Source: Balaenoptera acutorostrata (Eukaryota; Chordata; Mammalia; Artiodactyla; Balaenopteridae). From it: 64,000 nt of DNA. Positions 10,641-22,200 of the stretch are shown piece by piece. Every line of letters starts with the position of its first letter. Positions within the stretch are counted from its first letter, which is position 1. Location: NCBI RefSeq assembly GCF_949987535.1, contig NC_080067.1, positions 28,486,039-28,550,038 on the forward strand, read 5' to 3'. The position numbers and the translations under genes were made by a program. Below the pieces are notes generated by a model, which did no database searches, was not told where the DNA came from, and saw only the letters and a list, made by a program, of their open reading frames with translations.

Positions 10641-12289
10641 CCAAAAGGTCTAATGGGAGCCTGGCAGCACTTCCCTACGGAAAGGAAAGAAAGAAGGTAA
10701 CTTTCTTCCAACTAAGTTTAACCTTCAATCAAGTAAGTAATATGACAGAATTTAAGATTTGGGAACTTTGCAAGATTCTTTTGTTTTTGTTATAGGAATT
10801 GAATTGAATTCAAAGAATGAAAATTAAGCTAGCAGGACCCTGCGAAACACATCAGAGAGTCTGGTTTATCATTTTGAAATTTGTTTTGTGATGGTTTAGT
10901 ATGGTCACCCATTTGTTGGTTACATGTATTTGATTTCCCAAGTACAAATACCTAAGAACAAAACCAAAACTTTATCAACTGTTCTTTAAAAAGAAACAAA
11001 ATATTTAAAAGAAATGATTCCTAAAAGAGAAAATAATATGGGACTCCAGAAGTCATCTGGTCTAACTCCTTCAATTTATAACTAAGGAAACTGAAGTTCA
11101 GTTAAAATAAATGATATAATAAACAAGAAAAGAAATTAAGGGATGGTTGTTGGACCGGAAAGAGCCATGCCACTATTTAGTTTATGTCTGTTTTGAATAA
11201 TTGAATTAAAAGCCAAACCATTGTCATCTGTTATTAAACTCTAAAGCCCATCAACAGTTGTAAGTCTTGTGTCAGAGATGCCAATGGTATGAATACTTTG
11301 GATAACTTTTTACTTTTCTGTGACTCCAGCCCCCACTCAGAAACCCATGGAAGTCTTTTCACTGGTTGTGCAGGAGGCTGATGGCTGCAAGCCTGCTGCC
11401 CTAGTGCACCAATAAGAAGGTTCTACTAAAAGAGAAGACATGCTAAAATCTTTAGTAATCACCCCAAAGTCCCACAACATGCATTCTTGAAAGGTACTGA
11501 TTTTTCGAGAGAAGTTTGGAATCCATCAGGATTCCACAGTTACATCCTGGCTGGGTACAGCTGCCCTGTGCCCTCAGCCGGTTGAGAGGGCTTTTTTCTA
11601 AAAGGTGGCACTGGCCAGGGAAGCCACCCACCGGCTCCTCTAGTTCATTCACTTCCTCAGGCTGGTGAGTGCCCTGGTACTGATGGGCATCCTGGTGGGA
11701 GAGTTTAGGAATGATTCCTGACCCTGCCAACCAGCCCCCATTCATTGTTTTCTTGCACTCCCTCAGCTGCCCAAACAGGATTCTACCTTTTGAACTTCTA
11801 TTTTCTGCTCTTTGAGTGTCTGGTCACTTCTAGAGCTGGGAGTTATTGTTTTCACCCCAAAGAATATCTTCCCTTAATTCCAAAACTTTGCTTCAACTAT
11901 GAGAGACCTTGTGACCCAAGCCTGTGTTTATCCCTAGTATTCTTTCTACCTTCCTTGGATAGGGATGGTTGTCCCCTCTTTTGCAGCTCCTGGCCCGCAA
12001 CCTCCTGAGGGCTGGTTGCCACAATCATTGCAGGTACTGCTGCCTTTTAAGCAGCTCTGTGCAAACGATGGGAACCCTTTCACAGTTCTTCCCTTACTGA
12101 GTGAGAAGAGGTCTTTCAAAGGCAATGGCAGAATGCATCCCAGTTGATACAATCTCGTCCAGTTAACTAGGGATTAACAAGATAAGGGTGTCAGGCTCAC
12201 TTCTAATTTCAAGTCCTATGAAACAACGAATTATGATTTAGGCTAGGAAAACAAAGACTGAACTCTGCAAGAGAAGAGGGTTTTCCTCT
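10641..12289. other. Intergenic sequence downstream of PCOLCE2
   Basis: Mostly anonymous. A MIR/L2-like pattern (aactaaggaaactgaag) is visible around 11080. The open frames at 11452-12150 have no recognisable product and no splice or start context. Confidence 0.5.
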
Positions 12290-12480
12290 GGAGCAGAGAA
12301 GGCCTCTTCTAGTGGCAGTGAGGGCACTGGGTTTAGAATTAGGACTTCTGAGCTAGATTGCCTGTTCTGTCTCTTGGGAGATGTGTGCTCTGCACAAGTC
12401 ACTAAATATACCTGAGCTTCCATTTCTATCACAAAATGAAGGACCTGAATCAGATTCCTGAGGGACACCATTCTAGCTCT
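12290..12480 (+). repeat. MIR-like ancient SINE remnant
   Basis: Order and spacing fit MIR: actgggtttagaattaggac, then a degraded gcacaagtcact core, then gagcttccatttctatcac. Strongly decayed. Confidence 0.55.
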
Positions 12481-12669
12481 AACATTCTCTGGTTCTGCAG
12501 AGAAGGATTATAGTCTATTTACATTCCTGAGTCCATCTAATCCCTGCGGTTCTTGGAATGTTGTTTTAGCAAAGTATAAACTGATACAAGGACAACCTTA
12601 TGTGTAAATAGCAGGGAATATTCTTTTTACAGTGTCCCACTTTCTATAAAAACAAGTCTAATGGCTGTT

Positions 12670-13124
12670 ATATAATCATTTAAAAATATTTTATTAAGCA
12701 TTGATTTTAAAAATGCAAGAGAAGAATATAACAACTCAGAGCAAATGCTTGAAGGTAAAACAAATATCACTATAAATATTGCACATATAAAATCTCTTTT
12801 TTACATCTTCACACAACTCATTTCTAAAATATCCTTTTACAGAGATGTATAAATAAACTGCTTCCAAACTGTCAACGCTTGATACGTTTAGTTTCTTATC
12901 ACCTCACTAAGTCTGCAGGTTTCCAATCGACTATCTGCTCCTCTTCCATGCAGGCAACAGAACTTCCATCAGTGATACCGGAGCTCTCCTACCTACATCA
13001 TGTGAAGAGTAAATGTCTCTGAATGCTCAATATTTCAGGTTATAAATTTTCTTTTCCTACTGAGAAAAAAATAGATCCTTTAAAGGCAGTGACAGAACGC
13101 AGCTTAAATGGACACAGTTCACTG
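12670..13124 (-). other. PCOLCE2: PCOLCE2 3' untranslated region
   Basis: This is the transcribed, untranslated end of exon 9, about 455 nt. The lower boundary is set by the only minus-strand AATAAA found before the sequence turns to anonymous intergenic DNA. The exact cleavage position is inferred to within about 15 nt. No transposon was recognised in it. Confidence 0.75.
12690..12695 (-). terminator. Canonical poly(A) signal of PCOLCE2
   Basis: The plus strand reads tttatt, which is AATAAA in gene direction, about 430 nt after the stop codon. The minus strand just beyond it is U/GU-rich (gacttgtttttatag), as expected for a downstream element. Confidence 0.75.
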
Positions 13125-13255
13125 TTAACATTGCTTGTTCTTCAAGGCATCCAGGAGCTTCTGATTCTTGGTCTTGAACATCATGATAAAGCTGTTGGGC
13201 ATGATTTTGCCTCGCCCATCTTCACCCACTTGGCCCATAATAATGTAGTTTAGAC
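13125..13255 (-). CDS. PCOLCE2: PCOLCE2 exon 9, coding part
   Basis: This part codes for residues 373-415 and the TAA stop at 13125-13127. It reads [32 protein letters not shown] and ends LDALKNKQC. The C-terminal Cys is the last NTR cysteine. The acceptor is ctcttttag. The stop leads straight into the 3'UTR. Confidence 0.97.
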
Positions 13256-16200
13256 CTAAAAGAGAATATAAGATTAATTTTTTTCTCTATGTGTGTTGGT
13301 TTGAAACAACTTCGACTATAACTCACCTCTAGGTAAATGGTCTGTAAATGGTATAATTAGACATTTATCCTATCTAGGATAAAATCTGGTTTAAGACTCT
13401 CATTGGAAAAAAATCTAAATTTAACTGAATAGCATGTTCCAGCTCTGCTAACACTAGGAAAGTGGATGGAATGATTTGATCCGGTCATGTCCAGCTCTGC
13501 GGAAGGTCTGATGTATTTACTGAGTGTCTGCTATGAACAATACACTGTTTCTGTGAAAGGCTCTTCTTCCTCAAGGGGCCTCCAGGGCTCCCCGACACGC
13601 CATCTTCAGATGGCCTCTCCTGGTGTCACAAGGCTTCTGGATCTCCCCAGGCATTTGGCAACTAATGATCCATTGTCTTCTGTTGCTGTTGTCTTGAACT
13701 TTTTATTAACATCTCCAACATTTATACTATGTAAGTTTTTTGAGGGCATGGTTGGATCATATACTTCTTTCCATTCTTATAGTCCCTTGCAAAAAGATAA
13801 GTACTAAAAAGTACTTTATTCTGTTATAGTATTTTTTATATATCAGTGTGTCTGGCTAAGGTAGGCCTAGACTGGGGCCCAAGCTGAGCTATGTAGGGTT
13901 CAACTCTGAAGTTTTATACTGCTTCAGAAAACTGTCATAAAGGAAGTGTGTCTTACCACCCCCTTTATTCTCCCTCTCCCCGGTGTGTCATAAGAGAAAT
14001 GTGTGTTTCCTTTTTCTCTTGCATAGGCCTTCCTCTGTGGGCCAACACTGGCATCATAGTGGTCTTGAGCCTGTGAAGGCTTGGTAGGCTGAGCAGGTAG
14101 ATGCCACCGAAAGGCTGCACTGCTAGCATCATTATGAGATTTGATCGTGTCTAGATGTGCATTATTTGCTGTTCCGGACAGTTCTGGAAAGAAGTGTTAC
14201 CTTTTACAGGGTCTTTGCTATTCCCTCTAAAGAGTCAATGTGAGGCTGCTGGCCTCCCGACTTTTCTCAACAATCTGAATTCATAGTAAAGCGTTCTTGA
14301 GGTGGATATTCTATATTTCTGTGTGTGTGTGGCAGAGGTTTGGTTTGTTTCACTTGTAGGAGAGGTGTGTAACAAGACTGAGGAAAGGAATGAGCTGATA
14401 TTGGATAGAGAAATCATGGTATAGCACACAGTGGAATGCCAGGCATTACTGCCATGCCAAAAAAGAGATCTATACGTGCTGTTGATGGAAAACTGTCCAC
14501 ATATACATCACGTGGGGGAAAAGTTTCAGTAGAACATGTGTAGCATGATTCCTCTGTCTACGTGTGTATGTGCAGGCTTTATATGGATAGAACTTTGTGG
14601 AAGGAACTGTTCATTGTGCCTCTGGGGAAAGGGAAAGGGCTTCACTTTTTATTTTATATCCTTCTCTACTTATTTAAACTTTTTAAAAACCATAGAGCAT
14701 ACATTACTTTTATAAGTTAAAGAACCTGTTTTAAAAAAAATATCATGTACCTTTGGCTCTGGAGTAGCTTTTCTTTTTCCAAAATTTCTTAATAAACTCA
14801 TCCCCATCTATGGATTTAATAATCCTATATCTACAAATGAATCCCAAATCTTTCATTCTAGCCCATAGATACCTCTCTCTTCTGAACTCCAGCTCTGAAT
14901 TTCCTGTTCCTTGATGGATATCTTCCTCTACACATAGTAGTGGCACCTTAAGTGCAATAATTCAAAATCTCTTTCTCCTGATGTGCTCCTTCTCTGTCTG
15001 TTCCCTGTGGATCCAACTTCAAACGTTTCTTGGACTCATTGATCATTTCCATTACCTCGTCTTCTTCCACAAGTTACCGGAACTGGGATTGGAGCCCAAT
15101 TCTGGCTGACTCCAAAGGCCCTCCTTTGAAACCACAAGTGGGCAATACATTAGCCCTGACTTTACTTCCCTAGACCAGCCATGGCATGGAAAGATCCATG
15201 ATTTTCTCAGAGAGGCTCTCCCGTCCCCTTCTCTGCCCCTGAGCTCCCCTGGAAGAAAGACTGAAGTTTTCCTCTGACTCACCTCTTCTGAGGAGTGGGC
15301 ACTGCTTGCAGACCACGACGACCTTGGCACTCATGTTCTTGCCGGCCTGCTGAATTGCCAGATTTCCCTCTTTATAGATGTTGATGATTGAGACTGTGGC
15401 GTGCAAACTCCCACCTCGAGGGATGGTGGTGATAACAGTGCCGGCCAAGACTGCAAAAGAAAACATTTTTGAAATAATGGGACAGTGAAGGCAAATGTAA
15501 GCAGAACTGAACGTAGTTGTACATTTCTCTAAGTTTCAGATGGGAAACATTTTAAAGTTAGAAAGAAGGTCCTAATAGAGCCATTGAATTTGATTCTGTA
15601 CATTTGTCATCAAAATTCAGGTTGAAAAAAAGGAGTCGTGAAGCTGTAATGTTACCGCAGCTGTTAGGCATTGATACTGAGGTAGGAAAACCAAAATAAC
15701 TGCGGAATTGCAGTCAGTTGCTGAGACGAGGACTCGTTCCAATGTTTTATCCAACATATGGATCAATTACCAAATAAGGGATGGGCTCATGCGCCTCTAC
15801 CTGTGAATACTCAACAGGACCTTGTACCTTTAGAGGCAATACCATACTAAGAGGCTGCATGATGGGGGTTTGAGCCACGAAGATCTGAGTCCTTGTGTCT
15901 GTGTGGGTGAGCGCCTACCGTTCTGTGTCTCCCCCTGGTTCCTCTCTTTGGCTGGCCTCTCTCCTTGAACTTTTTAAAATAAAACACATATTTATTAAAT
16001 GAAGAATCAGTCTTACAAATATCCACTCCCTTAAACCTTCTCCCAGGCTTCTACAGCAAATGACCAATTGCAGGTGCTGGAGGAAACTAAAGAGAATTGG
16101 AAGCAGCAGGTTGGGATGGAGGTGGGGGGAAGGAAGAGGGAAGAGGGGGGTCAGAAAATAGAAGCCCCTTTCAAGAAAGAGTATCATAAAAGCAGTGAAG

Positions 16201-19200
16201 GTAATCAGGGTTAGCAAAAACCAGAATTATTTTTGTTCCTTAGAGCAACCCCCCCCTTCATCCCTTATTTGCCTTCTCTCAGTGGATATCAGGTGGTCTC
16301 TCCTTGAACTTTGATTCATCCATAGATCCCCATCTCCCTCTAATGATCAGTAAATATCTGTCTTTTTCTGGGTCTTTCATATTCTCTTTTTTAATCCATC
16401 CTGTTTAACGTATTTAACAAGTCAAAGTATAGAACTGAGGTATAACTTAAGACATTTTCTTGCTTAAAAAAAAAAAAAACTCTAGCAAAATTCAGTTGCT
16501 TTTCATTATGTCACTCTCTCTTTTTACTATGTGACACTCAGAGAAGAGTCTCACTTCTGACCCACAGAAAGAAAGATGCTGTGTTTCTCAAAGGTGTGCT
16601 TTTGGCATTCTGGGATGGGGGGGCAGGGGACATTGCATGTGAGGCAGAACTTGCATTGAATGACTTTCTGATGAATCTTGTCTCTACGCAGAAAACCAGT
16701 AGCACCCAGAAGTTATTGTGACAATCAAAACCTGCCCCTAAAGGAGTGTTACCAATGCTGGTTGGGAGCCAATGGGCCACTGGTGATAGTATTGGGTCAT
16801 TTTGCCATGGAAGTGAGTCACAGTGGAATAGGTCGAGTTTTGGACTTGGCTGATATGACCCTTTCAGTATAAAGTGAGAACTCACTGCTTATGTAGAACG
16901 CAAAGCTCATAACATCAGAATTCTTCTCATGCCTTACTTTGACTCTCGGTCATGAGTGTTTACTGCAAAACGTCAGTCAGTAGCCGAGTGAAATCAGGTG
17001 GCTCTGAGGGACAGGAAGGGAGATTTCCTTAAGCACCTCCTACAGAAGACCACACTGGGTGTGGGAGCAATGACACCTCGTGCTACTGGTTTTCATTTTC
17101 ATGCCATTATTTGAATTTCCACATGCAAACTCCAGTTAGATTTAGGGCCCTAGATTCTTTAGTGCCTTCATACCTTCTCTACAACATAGTCCGTCTGGGC
17201 TGCAGCTACCACTTGAAGGCATAAGAAAAAGCAAGCAAAGCCTCATCTGGGAGGCCCTTTGTTCTGGGTAACCTATTTAAAGGCTGTACCAACTTTCTTT
17301 TCCTGATAAGACTTCTCTTCGATGTTCCTTTTAAACATAACCAACATAATTAAACTTGGAATCTTTTGCTCTTAAGTGGTTTTCACAGAGAGTGCAATTT
17401 TTTTTTAATTGGAAAAAACTCTTAGAAATTCTAAGTCATTAGGTAATATCTCCTCAGGTTCCAGTTTATAAGAGTTTCCAAATGGATTTCAGATTTCCAA
17501 GTTTTAATTTACTACTTTGGAAGGACACTACAGAGGAAACACTTGAATTTCTTCTGAGAGAGGCCAGCTTGGATATGTTTCTAATTAACTTCAGTTGAAT
17601 TACAGATGTGTGAAAAAATACTCAGTACATGAAAACTATGTGAGAAAAAAGGGGTACAGGTTTTTTCAGGAATACGGAGCCAGTCAGAATACACAGAGCG
17701 GTAGTATCACGTACCAGGAGTCAAACTATTAAGTTTACGTGGAAAAATGTATATTTTCTGTACATGAATTTTTCTCAGGTGTGAAATCTAACACTTCAAA
17801 AGGCACAAGTCAACATACCCTAGTATGTAAGAAAATATTTTCTTGGGTAAATGAAGAGTGTAACTGACCCTTTACCATCACATTCACGGCAATTCCTTTG
17901 CGATTAAGCATGCGGTTTCAGGTTTCTGATTAAAGAGGAAAGGCTGGGTTTTATTTCTTACCAAAGTTACTCAGGCAATAATTGCTCTCCAGAGTCCCCG
18001 ACCGTCTGCACTTCTGCTGACACAGGGCCACGGTGGGTTTTAAACCTTCATTCAAAGAAGAAAGACATAAGATTCAGGAAAATGAATTCAAGTATAATTG
18101 GTGTTTAGATCTGAATCTACCAATTTAAAATTCCCATATATTTCCCTGGGCCACCAATCTGTCATTGCAATGAAATAATTAAAAAGCATGCAAAGGCAAT
18201 TCTTCATGCTATCAACTCCTGCTCTAATTTCTTCAGGGTAACTCAATACCCTCTGCTGAGTTTTAAACCTGAGATCAAAGATAACCCAAATTTAGCCCTA
18301 TTCTCTTCTTCCTTTATATATAACTAATGCTGTACCAAAAATAGATACAGTCTCATGTACCCTGCTTAGAAAAACCCAGTACAACAGATATGAACACAGG
18401 AGATGTAGGTTAACTCCTCATTTTCCAAAAGGAATCCTATGGGGCTCCCGCTGAGGGTAGAGGGCGCTTTCTTGGTGCATCTGAAATACACAGTCGCCCA
18501 AATGTGAGCAGTACAGGTTTCTGGGAACACTGCTCATGTGGTAAAGTGTGCTATAGCTGTAATCAGATGCAACCAGTCACTAAACATTTATTTTGAGCCT
18601 GGAAGGATTATTAGTAAGGCATTATTCATTGCCTAGAAGGATCTTAAGAACTGAGAAGTAGACAAATTTGAAAGTACAACTAAATAGATAACCACAGTGG
18701 TTCTCAGTCAGGGGTGATTTTGCCCACTAGGTGACATTTGGTAATGCCTGGAAATATTTTTGGTGATCACAACTAGGGGATGCCACTGGCATCTAGTGGG
18801 TATATAACCAGGGATGCTGCTAGACATCCTACAGTGAACAGGACAGCCCCCAACAGCAAAGAATTATCTGGGGCTTCCCTGGTGTGCAGTGGTTGAGAAT
18901 CTGCCTGCCAATGCAGGGGACACAGGTTCGAGCCCTGGTCTGGGAAGATCCCACATGCCGCGGAGCAACTAAGCCCGTGGGCCACAACTACTGAGCCTGC
19001 GCGTCTGGAGCCTGTGCTCTGCAACAAGAGAGGCCACGATAGTGAGAGGTCCGCGCACCACGATGAAGAGTGGCCCCCGCTTGCCGCAACTAGAGAAAGC
19101 CCTCACACAGAAACGAAGACCCAACACAGCCAAAAATAAATTAAAAAAAAAAAAAGAAAAGTAACTCCAGTACTCACCCTTTAAAAAAAAAAAAAAGAAA

Positions 19201-22200
19201 AAAAGAATTATCTGGCCAAAAATGTAAATAGTGCCAAGGTTGAGAAACTGTAATATGATGAAACGAAATGAAATGAAATGAAAATAATCCTCATTATCAT
19301 CATTAAAAATGTTTCCAAAATATTTCCTAATGATTCACTTATATGTGGCAACGTGCTAGGAAGAACTAAACAAAGCTGTCACAGAACAGTACTTGGTGGG
19401 TAAGAATTTACAACTGTAATATTGCCCTGCTAATATGTTCTGCTAACTTTTCTGTGAATTTACTCTTAATTTGTACCCCTACTTAACTCCAAAGAGGATC
19501 CAAAGTGGATTATAGTATTAAAATACACACAGTTTAATGTTAAAATACACACAATTTAATGTTAAAATATACACAATAGCATATATACATATATATGGAG
19601 AAAGAGCTCAGAAAGCATTTACAGGGACTATTGTTCCAGGAGGTGGGGACCTGAATTTACCTAATTCGCTGAGTCAAAAGGTAGTGGCATTAGTGGTTCT
19701 CCCTGTCTGATAAAAGAGCATCTTTTCACGTGGGCCACTGGAAACCAGCTCCTTCTCGGCCTCAGAATGTTAGTCTGGAGGTTGGGTGGGTGTCCCACAT
19801 GGCCCCTTCTCTCCCTTGGGGACATCCCTGCTCTCTTGCCTTTAAGCCATCAGCTGTCCCACCCTGACCCTCCTCATCCTCCCGTCCTCTCTCTGCTGCC
19901 CTGCACCCCCAGCATGGCACCTGGGTCTCAGCCCTCCTCTCCATGTGCTCCCGTGCCCATCTCGGTGGGTCCTCCCTCCTCGGGGACGATCCCTCTCGGT
20001 GCCGCCACGGTCCCATCCTTCCCAGACACGTCCCCTCTGCTCCATCTCCGCCCCCCAGTCCCAGGCTTACATGTCCTCCTGCTGAAGTCTCATCACCAAT
20101 CTCCCAAATGTAGACACCCAGTCAGCCAGTGTAGCCTCCTCTCCTTCAAGCTTATTTATTTACTCTCAGACTCTCATGAGTACTTGCTTTCTGTCTGTAG
20201 AGGTTCAACACATTGACCCCTCGCATTCTTCTCACTCCACCAACCTGGCCCGTCTTCACTTCCTTAGCTACTCCACTTAGTTTCCATGGTCTGTTATCTC
20301 ACTTTCTTGACAATATGTTAAACTCCCTTTCCCCTCTGCCCTCCAACCCTTAGGAAGCCTGAAGGAGCCTCTGCTTCTCTTTCTGCACATAGACAGCTGA
20401 GGACACAAATGGACCCTCGTCCAAATGACAAGCTGTCTCCAATTTCCACAGCTGTTTTTCGGATTCCCCCAAGCCCCCCGGGGCTCCTACCTCCCTTCTT
20501 TCTCATTCTCAGCAGGTGACCGTGCCTATTTTCTGGGGAAAACAGAGATCACAGAAGAAAATGTCCTCGAAGCCCCACCAGACCTCCGAGCTGTCTTTAT
20601 CTGCCCCCCTCACTTCTTTCCTCCCCTGAGAGAGGAGGCTGCCCACGTCTGGTCTGAGGTCTGTCCTTCCGTGCGTCCTCCGGAGGCCAGACCCTCTCAT
20701 CTATGTGGAAATTTCCTCTTCAGTTTATTCCTTCACTCTGCCCTTCTGTTCTCCTGCTGTGCCGGCTACTTCCCATTGGCTTTACCACGTTCACACCCTC
20801 CCTTAGGCTCGAACCTGTGGACTGAGTTGCTGGACTTAGTGTCAGTTTCCTTGCCTTGCTCTACACGCCCCTCACCCCCATCTGGCTTCTGCCTGCACAG
20901 CTCCATTCACAACCCTTGCCAGGGTGTCCAGTAGCCTCCACGTCATGAAATGAGATGGTAACATTTTAGTCCTGCCCTTGTTTGAAGTCTCATCAACACT
21001 TGGCTCTTCTGACTACCCCCTTCTCAAAACACTCACTTCCCCGGCACCTGGGTTCCCCCCACGTCCGCCGCCTCCCCTTAGCTGCTCTTTTCATTCTTCT
21101 CTGCCAGCAGATCCTCCTCTTCAAAGACCTGGAGTTTCTAGAGATTTAATTCCAGCCCTTCTTCTCCTTTCCCCGTAACCTCTCCCTAGGCAATCGCATC
21201 CTGCACCATGGTGTCAACCACATATACGTTGAAGGCTCAGATTTAAATCTCTTGCTTACATCTCTCTTCTGGCCTGGAGGCCCGTAGATCTAACTGCCTA
21301 CAGAACAGCTCCATTTGCTTGTCTCACAGACACCTCTAACCCCACAAGGGCACAGCTTAACTTATTTTTTTTTAAAGTCAAATTTAAGTTTATTATACAT
21401 ATTGTATATATTCTTATGTCAATGCTCTTGCCATATAATAACATATTCAAATAACTTTAATAATATTATGCTAACATGCTTGGATATTTACTATTTATTT
21501 GCCAAAGAGTCAGCTGAATATTGTACGTGTTATTTCATTTAAACCTCATAATAAGCACAGCTTAACTTATGAATCTACCCCTCAACCTATGACTCTACTT
21601 CTATGAATGGTAACCTTGTTCCTCTGAGTTGTGCAAGCCAGGGACCCGGGAGGCATGCTTCTGGATCGCCCTAGTCCAATTAACGCCAAGCCCTGTCAAT
21701 ATCTCCCCAGGTCTCTGGCCTGCACAACTGTCAGCGTCTCTTGACCGTCCCTGTATTTCTGTCTGGTGCAGTTCCCCTGGACAACCCCAAGAACACGCTG
21801 ACCCTCCTGACCCCTACAGTCCATTCACCTCACTGGGGCCTCACAGAGTGATCTTCACCAAGTGTGAATCGAATCCTGAACTTTGCTTAAATCCACCAAC
21901 AGCTTCCCCCCGCACTTAGGATAAAACCCCAACTACTTAGAGCATCAGGAGCGAGGTGGTAGGGCCTACAGATGAAGCCAGCAAGAGAGGCTAGGGTACA
22001 AAGTGCGAAGGAGTTTGGCCCCTGTGCCGTCCAATATGGTAGCCACTGGCCACGGAGGCTTTTAAATTTTAACTAAATTAAAAACTCAGATCTTTAGTAG
22101 CACTCGTCACATTTCAAGTGTTCAACAGTGGCCACTGTATTGCATGGCACAGGTGTAGACAATGAATTTAAGTGGGAGAAGGACACAGTCTGCTCTGTGT

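Noticed and set aside
19767..20216. 149-codon plus-strand and overlapping minus-strand frames
   Set aside because: Both strands are open in the same C-rich block, which points to composition and not coding.
20425..20934. 169-codon frame in C-rich DNA
   Set aside because: Low stop frequency from pyrimidine-rich L2 sequence; no protein similarity recognised.
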